The notes under the pieces are model-generated. The model saw only the letters and a program-made list of their open reading frames with translations, did no database searches and was not told the origin of the DNA. 64,000 nucleotides of DNA from Cyanomargarita calcarea GSE-NOS-MK-12-04C (GTDB lineage: Bacteria > Cyanobacteriota > Cyanobacteriia > Cyanobacteriales > Nostocaceae). Shown here piece by piece: positions 38,311-47,459 of this stretch; positions within the stretch are counted from its first letter, which is position 1; each line of letters starts with the position of its first letter. The stretch spans positions 62,001 through 126,000 of the forward strand of contig JAHHGZ010000024.1 of assembly GCA_019359595.1 (NCBI GenBank), given 5' to 3'. A program made the translations under genes and the position numbers.

Positions 38311-41043
38311 TTATTGAGTTTGTTGGTTATTTTGAATGCCAATTTGATGACCATGAATGTTTACATCCGCAGTATTTACATTGGCGACATCTCTACAAAA
38401 AATGTTGTAAGTGTTTGATTGAGAATTTTGCAAATCTGTTTTGGTGTCCTCCTCTACTAGTGGAGAACGGAAAATTTCATAGTTATAAATTTTGTGCTTT
38501 TTCTGAATTTCTAAAATAACATCTTTCATTTCATCTGTTGCAAGTAAGAGTAAATCTTGCATTTGAGGTAAAAGTTTAGTTTCTATAATCTCTTCTAATT
38601 GTACAGGATGACTTTCGGTTAAAGATTTTTTATTTAAAACAAAATCAATTAAGTCATATTTATTCCTTTCTTCCAATGTATCAGCAATTTTTCTTAATGC
38701 GTAAGCAGCACTTGAGCGAATAAGTAATTCTTCATCAGTTAAAGCAGACACAAGAGTTTTTGTTATTAACTGGTTCCAATTAGCCTTAGCAAAATTTACT
38801 ATGGCAGTTACAGCACTATATCGTACATTTGAATTTTCATCATTTAAAGCTTTAATTAAATATTCTAATACCTGTTCGCAATTCATTGTACCTAATGATT
38901 TAACTGCACTAGAACGCACAATATAAAATTTGTCATTTAATGCTTGTACCAATGCATAAGTTACTTCATTACTACAGAAATTAGCTAAAGCTTCAGCCGC
39001 TTTAGAACGAACCAAAGGATGTTTATCACTAAGTGCTTTAATTAGAGGAGTGATTACTGTATTACTATCAAGTTTGCCTAATGCTTTGACTGCATTACAA
39101 CGTACAAAATAATTTTCATCTTCTACAGCTTTGATTAAATCTGTAACTTCTATATCTAAATCTGAATATATATTGATTAATGCCAATACTGCGCGATAAC
39201 GAACTGTAAAATATTCATGATTTAATGACTGTAACAAAAGTGAAATACATTGTTTGAAAATTTCTTCTCCTAGCACTTTTTTCGCTTGATAATTTCGTGG
39301 TTTTAAAAATTCATCAGAACCTTTATTGAGCAACTTTTTATCATTGAGTAATTTCAATGTATTCAAAACTGCTACATCCGATGATTTTATATTTTCTAAC
39401 TCATAAGCTACGCTTTCACCCAGAAGGTCATTATCCCAATTTTCGTAAAATGCTGCTTGATTCATCTCAGAATGATGTTCATCTTCCCATTTCAACAACT
39501 GAGACATTGCTTCATCATCACCGACACATGACAAAGCTTCAGCCAGATTATAAGTATAAGTATTGTCATAATATCGATTTTTCCATGCTTGCTGCAATCG
39601 CGGTCGCGCTTGTTCAGAACCTGTAATACCCAAAAGTTCTATTTTTAGACGTTGACGAACATCCAACTTTAAAATCAAACCCACAGTCTTTTCCTGGAAC
39701 TCTTTATTTACCTCCCCCGCTAACCTCGCACCCAACATCAAATCCATATTCAGCGCTAACTGCACTACCCGCACAGCTAACGCCTCATTCTCGACCAAAT
39801 TTAAAGCTAACGCTATACTTTCCGTCCACTTGAGAAGATTCAAATAATCCCGTTTCAGCTTATCATCGCTCAACTTTGGTAACAATTGCAGCAAGTATTC
39901 CGCAGCATAATATTCTTGAAATAGCTGGTGATGGAATTGTATTTGCTCTCCATCAACAGTTTGAATTAAATAATGTTTTAATAAATCTTGCAGCCAATCT
40001 TTAGCTTTTTCGCCAGGAGAGTCTACCCTGTCTTTAAGAAACTCTTCCAAAAGTTCTTCTGCTTTTGTTCGAGAAATTGTCAACCTCAAGTCCGTTGACT
40101 TTTCTCCTTGCATCATTGTAAATGCCAAATGCTGCAATAACTCTGGCTTCCATTGACGCAGTTTTTCTGTAACTGCAACTTGTCCTTTTAATTTGTCAAA
40201 TTCTCTATCAAAATAACAAAATAAACCTCCCCGACTGTTGGAAATTTGCTTTGCTACATCAAAAACATCGCACAGCATCTTTAAAATTAGCGGCGTTTCT
40301 CCCAATTCCCGGAGTCTATCACCCAACCGCCGCAACATTTCTTCACCTTGTTCAGATAAATACGCTAGTACAAACTCGTGCATCTGTGACGACGTTAGGG
40401 GTTGCATGGATAACTGCTTTTCAATTCCTAAGTCACCCCCAAACCCCAAATCGCGCGTCGTAAAAATCATCGGGGTTTGGGAAAAATCCTGTCGAAATTC
40501 TGCCACAAGCCGCCGAGATTCATCGGATGGCAGTTCATTCAAACCATCAAGTAGCAACAACAACTTGCCATCAAATAACAGGTCTTCGATTTCGCCTTCG
40601 TCTAATCGTAGACTGTTTTGTCGAAAAATCTTTTGAATGAGTTTTATAACCGAAGCTGTTTCTGGTTGCCAAGAACGCAATTCAACCAATACAGGAATAA
40701 CATCGTTCTGATGTCCTTCCTCGCGCACACAATTATTGCTCGTCTCCTCCCACAGCAGACGTTGCAATGCAGTTGATTTCCCCGAACCTGGTTTACCTAC
40801 TAACAATACATGGTCTTGGGCATATTTACGGATACCTTCTAACACGGGCAGGCATTCGCTTTTTTCTTTTTTTTCCCCTGATGGCAAGTTTTCATCTTGT
40901 TTAGACAGTATTAATTTCGGCATATCAACCTGCAGCTTACTCACCGCATCAGTCAATATGTATAAATTCGACCAGCCTTGATACTTCTGGACAATGCTAT
41001 TTATATATCTCCGAAACTCATATTTTTCGTGAGTTGCAGCCAT
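38311..41043 (-). CDS. NACHT-domain STAND NTPase with HEAT repeats
   Basis: This 910-residue protein has Walker A LLVGKPGSGKS (residues 81-90), Walker B LLLLLDGLNELPSDE (161-175), a sensor-like MIFTTRDLG and the winged-helix region typical of NACHT. HEAT/PBS-lyase-type repeats run from about residue 610 to 780 (for example NYFVRCNAVKALGKLD, HPLVRSKAAEALANF). The last 32 residues are Asn-rich with IHGHQIGIQNN, shared with the next gene. Such bacterial NLR-like proteins act in anti-phage defence or regulated signalling; defence is inferred. It starts at ATG 41043 and heads a two-gene operon. Confidence 0.95.
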   Translation of the reverse strand: MAATHEKYEFRRYINSIVQKYQGWSNLYILTDAVSKLQVDMPKLILSKQDENLPSGEKKEKSECLPVLEGIRKYAQDHVLLVGKPGSGKSTALQRLLWEETSNNCVREEGHQNDVIPVLVELRSWQPETASVIKLIQKIFRQNSLRLDEGEIEDLLFDGKLLLLLDGLNELPSDESRRLVAEFRQDFSQTPMIFTTRDLGFGGDLGIEKQLSMQPLTSSQMHEFVLAYLSEQGEEMLRRLGDRLRELGETPLILKMLCDVFDVAKQISNSRGGLFCYFDREFDKLKGQVAVTEKLRQWKPELLQHLAFTMMQGEKSTDLRLTISRTKAEELLEEFLKDRVDSPGEKAKDWLQDLLKHYLIQTVDGEQIQFHHQLFQEYYAAEYLLQLLPKLSDDKLKRDYLNLLKWTESIALALNLVENEALAVRVVQLALNMDLMLGARLAGEVNKEFQEKTVGLILKLDVRQRLKIELLGITGSEQARPRLQQAWKNRYYDNTYTYNLAEALSCVGDDEAMSQLLKWEDEHHSEMNQAAFYENWDNDLLGESVAYELENIKSSDVAVLNTLKLLNDKKLLNKGSDEFLKPRNYQAKKVLGEEIFKQCISLLLQSLNHEYFTVRYRAVLALINIYSDLDIEVTDLIKAVEDENYFVRCNAVKALGKLDSNTVITPLIKALSDKHPLVRSKAAEALANFCSNEVTYALVQALNDKFYIVRSSAVKSLGTMNCEQVLEYLIKALNDENSNVRYSAVTAIVNFAKANWNQLITKTLVSALTDEELLIRSSAAYALRKIADTLEERNKYDLIDFVLNKKSLTESHPVQLEEIIETKLLPQMQDLLLLATDEMKDVILEIQKKHKIYNYEIFRSPLVEEDTKTDLQNSQSNTYNIFCRDVANVNTADVNIHGHQIGIQNNQQTQ

Positions 41044-41355
41044 GCGGGGGTGTAATAACTCGGTAGAAGGTACTGTCTGTTATTTTACGTGTTTTTATCG
41101 TTGACATCAGGATAATAACACTAATAACGATTTCCAACCCTTCTAGGTTGGCTTGATTATATGACGACCGAGGTTTGTCGCAGTTGGCACTAGCTTTTGA
41201 AACCAAGCTATCGCAGGGTACGATTGGCAGTTTGTGTCGTAACCAGTTAATGTGCATCGATTGTGAAACCGCGCAATCGCTCCCTCTTTAAAATCGCATT
41301 CCTCCCTTGAGCGCTTGTTGACTGGGCTTGGAGTTCCCCAATTCCATATTTTCGC
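41044..41355. other. Intergenic, nothing clear
   Basis: A 79-codon minus-strand frame overlaps the NACHT start but has no recognisable content. No repeat or RNA is supported. Confidence 0.45.
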
Positions 41356-42267
41356 TTAAGAACGAAACCTAGATAACAACTCCGAACGGTCTGTTTGCAT
41401 TAGCAATGCCAAATATTCAGAACGCGATAACTCCATCAACTGAGGAATAATTGCCTCTAATTGTGGATCTAAGTTGCCGAATCGTAACTTTAAAAGGTCT
41501 GAAATCGTTTCTCGTCGCTCGGCGGATGCACCCTCTCGTTGCCAACTTGTTACAATTTCCATATATTTTTCCTCTTTAGCTAACCCCATTCTATCGACTG
41601 TATCTTTAAAAATTTCTTCTTCTGCCGCATTAAGTTCTAAATACACACCCACAAATCCCGAAATCATTTGCATCCGTGCTGGATCTAGCCGTAAAGTTGT
41701 TAACAACCGTAAACATTCGGCCTTAACTAAGGGACGTTCGGCAGTCGGGATATTCATCTTTGCCATCAACGCAGCAGCAACTGGATTTTGTTGCGTTAAA
41801 TAATCACGCCAACTCAATTGATTTAATTGAATTGCAGCAAAATTAAAATCGAGTACGTTCAAACTAGAGAACTTAACTTGATAATTATTTGCTTCGGGTC
41901 GCTTGGGTTCATCGAATGAAAATATCACCACTGGATAGATTGGTAAATCATATTTTTCGTGCAGCCGAGCAAAATACTTGAATATCCGTTTAGCGAATAC
42001 TTTTTCAGTGTAAGATTGCGCTTCAACGTGGATTAGAAAATACGTATCTTGTTTTCGGTACTTGACTTTGGCTAATAAATCAATAATTTTTTTCTCACCC
42101 TTAGTTACATCTGTCAAGACAGTTTCTGGTAGAAATTGAATCGAATTACGATCAATATCAATTGCAACCTCCGGTAGGAATAAATCGATAAATTCAATAA
42201 AGAATGTCGAAATTAATTCTTTAAACAAGCGGTCATGGTCAATATTTTCATCAGTCATTTTTGACAT
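41356..42267 (-). CDS. Rpn/YhgA-type PD-(D/E)XK nuclease family with DUF4351
   Basis: This 303-residue protein begins HDRLFKELISTFFIEFIDLF, the Rpn-family N-terminus, then has KKIIDLLAKVKYRKQD (catalytic Asp) and YFLIHVEAQSYTEK (the E-x-Q variant of the nuclease motif). The C-terminal 50 residues (ISDLLKLRFGNLDPQLEAI, LMELSRSEYLALLMQTDRSE) are the DUF4351 domain frequent in cyanobacteria. Rpn proteins are DNA nucleases that raise recombination and are often called putative transposases. It stands alone beside the NACHT operon. MSKM or MTDEN (12 bases later) can be the start. Confidence 0.92.
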   Translation of the reverse strand: MSKMTDENIDHDRLFKELISTFFIEFIDLFLPEVAIDIDRNSIQFLPETVLTDVTKGEKKIIDLLAKVKYRKQDTYFLIHVEAQSYTEKVFAKRIFKYFARLHEKYDLPIYPVVIFSFDEPKRPEANNYQVKFSSLNVLDFNFAAIQLNQLSWRDYLTQQNPVAAALMAKMNIPTAERPLVKAECLRLLTTLRLDPARMQMISGFVGVYLELNAAEEEIFKDTVDRMGLAKEEKYMEIVTSWQREGASAERRETISDLLKLRFGNLDPQLEAIIPQLMELSRSEYLALLMQTDRSELLSRFRS

Positions 42268-42500
42268 GCACCGAGGTTATCTATATTAAAATATCGTATC
42301 TCAAATTTTCATGCATCGGGGGTGCCTTCTACCCAAACGGAAGGCATACAGCGCCAACAATGGTTTTTAAACTCTTTAATGTATTGCACAGCACAATATC
42401 TAGATCAACCTTGGGATACAGAGTAATATAACTAATGGCTGAGGTTTTAAAGTGTTATTCGGGTTTATTTACTTATAAGGAGCCTCACCTCAGAAATGCA

Positions 42501-44612
42501 ATGAACGAACCCAACCACATCGACGAGCAAAGCAAAAACAAAGACCTGGAAGCCTATCGTCAAGAACCAGGCGAGTATCTGACAACCAATCATGGGCTGC
42601 GTGTCAACAATACCAACGATTCCTTGAAGGCTGGTTCGCGGGGGCCGACTTTGATGGAAGATTTCCACTTTATGGAAAAGTTGGGACACTTCGATCGCGA
42701 ACGGATTCCAGAACGGGTTGTTCATGCACGTGGATCTGGAGCGCATGGCTATTTCCAAGTTTATGAATCAATGGGTGAGTACACGAAGGCAAAATTCCTG
42801 CAAAACCCTTCAGTGAAAACGCCTGTATTTGCTCGCTTCTCTACCGTCACCGGGTTTCGTGGCTCGGCGGATACCGTGCGAGATGTCCGGGGCTTCTCGG
42901 TGAAGTTCTACACCGAAGAAGGCAATTATGATTTTGTGGGCAATAACATTCCGGTCTTCTTCATCCAAGATGGAATCAAATTCCCGGATCTTGTCCACGC
43001 TATCAAGCCAGAACCGCACAACGAAATGCCGCAAGCTGCTGCGGCCCATGACAACTTTTGGGATTTCATCTCGTTGATGCCCGAATCTATGCATATGATT
43101 ATGTGGGTACTTAGCGATCGCACAGTCCCAAAAAGTTACCGCATGATGCAAGGCTTTGGTGTTCACACGTTCCGCTTTGTTAACGAGGAAGGTAAAGCCC
43201 GTTTCGTGAAGTTTCACTGGAAGCCATTGCTAGGGGTTCACTCTGTAGTGTGGGATGAAGCCCAGAAGCTTGCTGGTAAAGACCCTGACTACCATCGTCG
43301 CGACCTGTGGGAAGCGATTGAGATGGGCGACTTCCCAGAATTTGAACTGGGGGTACAGATTGTTGAGGAAGAAGACGAATTCAAGTTCGACTTTGATCTC
43401 CTCGACCCCACGAAGATAATTCCGGAGGAAATTGTCCCTGTTAAACCCATCGGGAAAATGGTCTTAAACCGCAACCCAGAAAACTTCTTCGCGGAAACTG
43501 AGCAAGTTGCCTTCAGCCCAGCACGGCTTGTACCAGGTATCGACTTCAGCAACGACCCAGTACTGCAAAGTCGTGTATTCTCCTATCGTGACACACAAGT
43601 TTACCGCCTTGGTAGCGCCAACTTCGCCGAAATACCCATTAACAAAGCTGTATGTCCTGTGCATAACAACCAGCGCGATGGTGTTATGCAAGTGAATATC
43701 AATCAGGGTAAAACCAACTACTTGCCAAACTCCATTGGGGGTGGTTGTCCGATGATGTCTCCCGAAACGATGGGTGCTTTTGTCCACAACGCTCAAAAAG
43801 TGGAAGGGCACGTAATTCGCGAACGCAGTCCAAGCTTTAGCGACCACTTCAGCCAAGCGACTTTGTTCTGGAATAGCTTGTCTAAGCCTGAGAAGGAACA
43901 CTTGGTGCAAGCGGCTCACTTCGAGTTGGGCAAAGTGGAGAACAAAGAAGTACGGGAACGCATGATTGATTTATTCAACCATGTAGACCACAAGTTAGCC
44001 AAACTCGTAGCGATGGGTATTGGTGTTGATGCTCCCAAATCTGAAATCACTCAGAATCACGGGCGCAGTTCTGCCGCTCTGAGCATGGAGAAGAAGGAAA
44101 ACATTGGGATCAAAACTCGTCGGATTGCAATTCTAGCAGCTGATGGGTTTGATTCCAAGCAACTGATGGAAATGAAGCAGACTTTGAAGAGTGCTGGAGC
44201 AGTGCCGTATATTATATCTCAGTTTAAAGGCACCATCAAGAGCGCTGACGGTAAAGAAGTGGAAGTAGACAAAACATTTCTCACTTCTGCATCCGTGATG
44301 TACGATGCCGTTTACGTTCCTGGTGGTAAGCAAAGCATTGAGATGCTAAAAACCCAAGGTGACGCAATTCACTTTGTCAACGAAGCGTTTAGGCATTGCA
44401 AGGCGATCGCTGCTTCCTGTGAAGGTGTAGAACTCCTGACGAACTCCGAAATTAAAGGTGTGGAGTTGAAAAACGGAAAATTCTCATCTGAGAAAGGTGT
44501 TGTCATCAGCCGTGATGCGTCGGATCTCAAGAATGTTTCACAAGAATTCATTGAGGCGATCGCTTGGCATCGTCATTGGATGAGAGAGCAGAAGGAAATG
44601 GTTCCAGCTTAA
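42501..44612 (+). CDS. katE: Large-subunit (HPII-type) catalase
   Basis: From ATG 42501 this protein of about 703 residues has the full heme-catalase core. It contains the distal His in ERVVHARGSGAHGYF, the Asn in FVGNNIPVFFIQDGIKF, and the proximal heme Tyr motif RVFSYRDTQVYRLG. The C-terminal 150 residues form a DJ-1/PfpI-like flavodoxin-fold domain (RIAILAADGFDSKQLMEM), typical of clade-2 large catalases. It detoxifies hydrogen peroxide in the cytoplasm. An upstream in-frame ATG at 42435 would add 22 residues. A strong terminator follows. Confidence 0.97.
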   Translation: MNEPNHIDEQSKNKDLEAYRQEPGEYLTTNHGLRVNNTNDSLKAGSRGPTLMEDFHFMEKLGHFDRERIPERVVHARGSGAHGYFQVYESMGEYTKAKFLQNPSVKTPVFARFSTVTGFRGSADTVRDVRGFSVKFYTEEGNYDFVGNNIPVFFIQDGIKFPDLVHAIKPEPHNEMPQAAAAHDNFWDFISLMPESMHMIMWVLSDRTVPKSYRMMQGFGVHTFRFVNEEGKARFVKFHWKPLLGVHSVVWDEAQKLAGKDPDYHRRDLWEAIEMGDFPEFELGVQIVEEEDEFKFDFDLLDPTKIIPEEIVPVKPIGKMVLNRNPENFFAETEQVAFSPARLVPGIDFSNDPVLQSRVFSYRDTQVYRLGSANFAEIPINKAVCPVHNNQRDGVMQVNINQGKTNYLPNSIGGGCPMMSPETMGAFVHNAQKVEGHVIRERSPSFSDHFSQATLFWNSLSKPEKEHLVQAAHFELGKVENKEVRERMIDLFNHVDHKLAKLVAMGIGVDAPKSEITQNHGRSSAALSMEKKENIGIKTRRIAILAADGFDSKQLMEMKQTLKSAGAVPYIISQFKGTIKSADGKEVEVDKTFLTSASVMYDAVYVPGGKQSIEMLKTQGDAIHFVNEAFRHCKAIAASCEGVELLTNSEIKGVELKNGKFSSEKGVVISRDASDLKNVSQEFIEAIAWHRHWMREQKEMVPA

Positions 44613-44619
44613 CAATAAA

Positions 44620-44657
44620 AATAGGACTTATTTGGGTATCATATAAGTCCTATTTTT
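44620..44657 (+). terminator. katE terminator
   Basis: AATAGGACTTAT (44620-44631) pairs perfectly with ATAAGTCCTATT (44643-44654) and is followed by a T-run, 7 bp after the stop codon. Confidence 0.92.
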
Positions 44658-44755
44658 TATTTAGAATGATTCCCAAAACAAATTATCTCGTAGAATAGGT
44701 GAGAAACCTGTTCTACGAAATATTCGGGAGCGTTTTTCAGTTGGAATGAAGAATA

Positions 44756-45169
44756 TTATTGTGGTTTTGTTGATGCTACTTTTGCTTCCACCTTGACGCT
44801 TTTAACACCTTGAAGTTTGTATTCCTTAACTGCAGGTTCAATTTTCTTGAGATCAGCTTGGCTAGGTACTGTACCTTTGATGGTGAGAACACCAGCTTTT
44901 TCTTCAACTTCTAACTTGCTACCAGGGAATTTTTCTTCTAGCTTCTTCTTGACAATAGTTTTCACTCCACCAGCAGCGTTTTCTGTTGCGCCTTTTTTAA
45001 CTGCAGTTCCAGTTTTGCTGGATTCAGTTTTCTGAGATGCTTCTTTTACTGGTGCTGTAGCTTCATTGGTGGTGCCAGGAGCTTCTGAAGTTTTATTGGT
45101 GTTGTCTTGGCAAGCAACAGCACCAAATGCCAGAATGCCACTAACTAGAAACAGAATTAGTTTTTTCAT
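44756..45169 (-). CDS. BON-domain lipoprotein
   Basis: This 137-residue protein starts with a lipoprotein signal (MKKLILFLVSGILAFGAVAC, lipobox cysteine at residue 20), a Thr/Lys/Glu-rich linker and one BON domain (residues 78-130: GVKTIVKKKLEEKFPGSKLE, GVLTIKGTVPSQADL). BON domains bind membranes or phospholipid and occur in osmotic-shock proteins such as OsmY. It likely sits on the periplasmic face or outer membrane. It pairs with a similar gene 0.85 kb away and lies in a stress-protein neighbourhood. Confidence 0.93.
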   Translation of the reverse strand: MKKLILFLVSGILAFGAVACQDNTNKTSEAPGTTNEATAPVKEASQKTESSKTGTAVKKGATENAAGGVKTIVKKKLEEKFPGSKLEVEEKAGVLTIKGTVPSQADLKKIEPAVKEYKLQGVKSVKVEAKVASTKPQ

Positions 45170-45709
45170 TTTTATCTTTGAATTGAATGCTTGAAGCGAT
45201 GAGTTGGTGTGTGTTATGTGAGGAGCGAATGTTAAAAATAAATTAACATTTGAGCTACATCAGTACTCAAAAGGGAAATATCCGTTGGCTTTACCCCGCT
45301 TTGTTATGATGAAGCCCAGTTAAACTACGTTTTCCACAAGTCTACAGTGTCTTGGAGGGCAATGCAGGTAATTTGCTCATAGTCAGCGATAATCGCTATA
45401 GCTTGACGTACAACAGGGAATTTTATTCACAAAGGTACATTCACCCGAGGGCAGCTAACGGTTTTTCGATGTTAGCAGATTAAATCATATTTGAGTCGGG
45501 CTAGAGAAAAATCTGATGACTAAGATTTAGGAGTCTTTTTCGTTTCTTAAGTAATATTGACTATATGAATGTATTTAATAGTTTTCTTATTGCGTCTAAA
45601 TCAACTCCAAAAAAACATATTTTGTGTTTCAGGTAAAACTTTAATCATTTTATATTCATTTCTGATCAAACGTACTCAAAAACTCCGACGATAAGATGCG
45701 CATACCTAG

Positions 45710-45863
45710 ATTCCCAACTTCTTTAAGGATACTGTTGGCTAATGGTAGGTCTGACCCCTCATTTCATCAAAAAACCCCCTACAATCTCATGAAATGATGA
45801 AAAATCCTTCTTTGAGGGGCAATACCCCTATTCGCCAGCGGTATCCTTTAAGAAGTCGGGAAT
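45710..45863. repeat. Dispersed palindrome interrupted by a MITE
   Basis: Left half ATTCCCAACTTCTTTAA (45710-45726) and right half TTTAAGAAGTCGGGAAT (45847-45863) are the two arms of the palindrome family seen intact at 7229 and 32571. A 120-bp element separates them and the central TTTAA appears on both sides. Confidence 0.8.
45727..45846. mobile_element. 120-bp MITE with TTTAA target duplication
   Basis: Ends GGATACTGTTGGCTAAT and (complement of the right end) GGATACCGCTGGCGAAT form about 22-bp imperfect terminal inverted repeats. TTTAA flanks both sides (45722-45726 and 45847-45851). The interior carries CCCCTCATTTCATCA and a looser complement ending GAGGGG, so it can fold almost end to end. 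It encodes nothing. Confidence 0.8.
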
Positions 45864-45900
45864 GTTATTTTTACAAACGATTTAGGAGCGCTATATATTC

Positions 45901-45943
45901 ACAAATGCCTAACAATTAATTAAATTAATTGTTAGGCATTTGT
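45901..45943. terminator. 43-bp perfect palindrome
   Basis: Two 21-bp arms, perfectly complementary around a single central A (outer part ACAAATGCCTAACAATTAAT). It lies 64 bp downstream of the minus-strand BON-lipoprotein stop codon and may act as its terminator, although there is no T-run. Confidence 0.55.
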
Positions 45944-46007
45944 TTCGAGGAAGTCCAGAAGCCCACCCTACAGGATTATTTATTTGGTGGAATACTCTTA
46001 ACGAGTA

Positions 46008-46472
46008 TTAGTTAGTTGGTTTAGCTGGAGCAACTTTGGCATCTACCTTAACGCTTTTCACGCCTTTAATTTCTTTTGCCAAGGTAGGGATTTTACTCAG
46101 TTGTTCTTGGGTGGGAACAGTTCCGGCTACGGTGACAGCCCCATCTTTAGCCTGAACTGTTAACTGAGAAGCAGGTAAATTTACCTCCAATTTACCGCGA
46201 ACTTCGCTTTCTAAATCAGCCTTATCTCTGTCTGCATCTCCGCCAGTTGCGTTGTTGCGTTGCTCACGGGCGCGAATATCTGACTCAATTTGGTCTTTAC
46301 GAGTCTCGCTTGTAGCGTCGTTTTGATTTTTTTGGGCGGTTTCTTGAGCGGGTGCATTAGCAGTTTCGTTGACATTGCTAGGAGCATCTGCACTAGTTCT
46401 CGAAGGGGGTGTGCATCCGATCGCGCTCATAAGTAGGAAGCCACTGATGAGTAAAGGGGAGAACTTTTTCAT
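46008..46472 (-). CDS. BON-domain lipoprotein
   Basis: From ATG 46472 this 154-residue protein has a lipoprotein signal (MKKFSPLLISGFLLMSAIGC, lipobox Cys 20), a charged linker rich in Gln, Asn, Glu and Arg (residues 30-85), and one BON domain near the end (ESEVRGKLEVNLPASQLTVQ, GAVTVAGTVPTQEQLSKI). It resembles the protein at 44756 in layout but differs in linker, so the two are diverged paralogues. The following gene on the same strand, upstream in transcription, encodes a general stress protein, 32 bp away. Confidence 0.92.
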   Translation of the reverse strand: MKKFSPLLISGFLLMSAIGCTPPSRTSADAPSNVNETANAPAQETAQKNQNDATSETRKDQIESDIRAREQRNNATGGDADRDKADLESEVRGKLEVNLPASQLTVQAKDGAVTVAGTVPTQEQLSKIPTLAKEIKGVKSVKVDAKVAPAKPTN

Positions 46473-46503
46473 ACAATACAATTTTTGGATATGAAGGGAA
46501 GAA

Positions 46504-47184
46504 CTAAATGGTGTTGTCTCGACGGTCAACAATGGTTATTTTCGGGTCATTGTCAACAACGCTGCCGGAGTAATTGGTGGGGGTAGCAGGATCTACATAA
46601 TTGCTGGGAGTTTCAGCAACGTAGGGTGCATTATAGATCCCAAACTCCTGGATACCGCGATTTGTGAGAACATTTTCGGCCTGACGGATTTGGGCATCTG
46701 TGCCATCGACTATAACCAGATAGTCACCACGAGAAACGCGATCGCTATAAATTTTGGCTCGTTCTTCAGGAATTCCCAAACCAACAAGGGCACCTAATAA
46801 ACTGCCCGCAGCGGCTCCAATACCAGCACCAACAGCCGTTGTAGCTAAGGCTGTGGCTACTTCCCCAGCGAGTAATACCGGACCTACGCCAGGAATTGCT
46901 AAGGTACCCAAACCCACGAGCAAACCTGTTAAACCTCCCAAAACTGAACCTGTAACGGCTCCGGTAGCGGCACCTTCATCGGCTTTGTTGCCAACGCGAT
47001 CGCTCGTTTCTACCCCAGCAACATCGCCTTTTCTATCCGCATCTTTGGCAATTACGGAAACCCGATCCATATTAAAGCCAGCATCTCTCAACTCGCCCAA
47101 TGCATGTTCAGCTTCACTACGGCTCGAAAATACACCCACAGCACGTTGGTTATGTTCGTTGTAGCCAGGATTACCTACAGCCAT
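46504..47184 (-). CDS. General stress protein 17M / YflT-like protein with Gly-rich membrane segment
   Basis: From ATG 47184, behind the strong site GGAGGAG, this 226-residue protein has an N-terminal YflT-type domain (RAVGVFSSRSEAEHALGELR, GFNMDRVSVIAKD) and a long Gly/Ala-rich hydrophobic region (about 75-150: GSVLGGLTGLLVGLGTLAIP and more) resembling glycine-zipper membrane segments. A C-terminal part follows with SRGDYLVIVDGTDAQIRQAENVL. Related proteins are general or desiccation stress proteins. With the BON lipoproteins and KatE it forms a stress-response neighbourhood, and it shares direction with the BON gene at 46008. Confidence 0.9.
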   Translation of the reverse strand: MAVGNPGYNEHNQRAVGVFSSRSEAEHALGELRDAGFNMDRVSVIAKDADRKGDVAGVETSDRVGNKADEGAATGAVTGSVLGGLTGLLVGLGTLAIPGVGPVLLAGEVATALATTAVGAGIGAAAGSLLGALVGLGIPEERAKIYSDRVSRGDYLVIVDGTDAQIRQAENVLTNRGIQEFGIYNAPYVAETPSNYVDPATPTNYSGSVVDNDPKITIVDRRDNTI

Positions 47185-47459
47185 TTCCACTCCTCCATCA
47201 AAATAACTATTGAAAAAGCACCGATTGTGCCCACATACTGTTTTGCCCTATTTTTCTTTCTTCTCCATCTTCCAAAAGTCTAATTGTTGTATCTATCAAT
47301 GGGTGGGGAAGAGGGAATAAGGGGGAAAGGGGAAATTGCACCTGCGTTGTTCGGTTCTACGACTTTCGGTAGCACATAAATGAATATAACCTCGTAGTAA
47401 GTAGTGAAACACCTTCCCTAAAAGCTTGAGGTTGCACTTCAATCAAGGGGTGAATACCT

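Larger units (their letters stand above)
45170..46007. other. Intergenic with a MITE and large palindromes
   Basis: This 840-bp gap between two BON-lipoprotein genes has no supported gene. It holds a MITE (45727-45846) nested in a dispersed palindrome and a 43-bp perfect palindrome (45901-45943), listed separately. Confidence 0.7.

Noticed and set aside
41018-41257. Minus-strand 79-codon frame upstream of the NACHT gene
   Set aside because: It overlaps the NACHT start, has no family pattern and no suitable ribosome-binding site.
42810-43919. Long antisense frames within katE (135 and 151 codons)
   Set aside because: They are shadows of the strongly biased katE codons and contain no domain.
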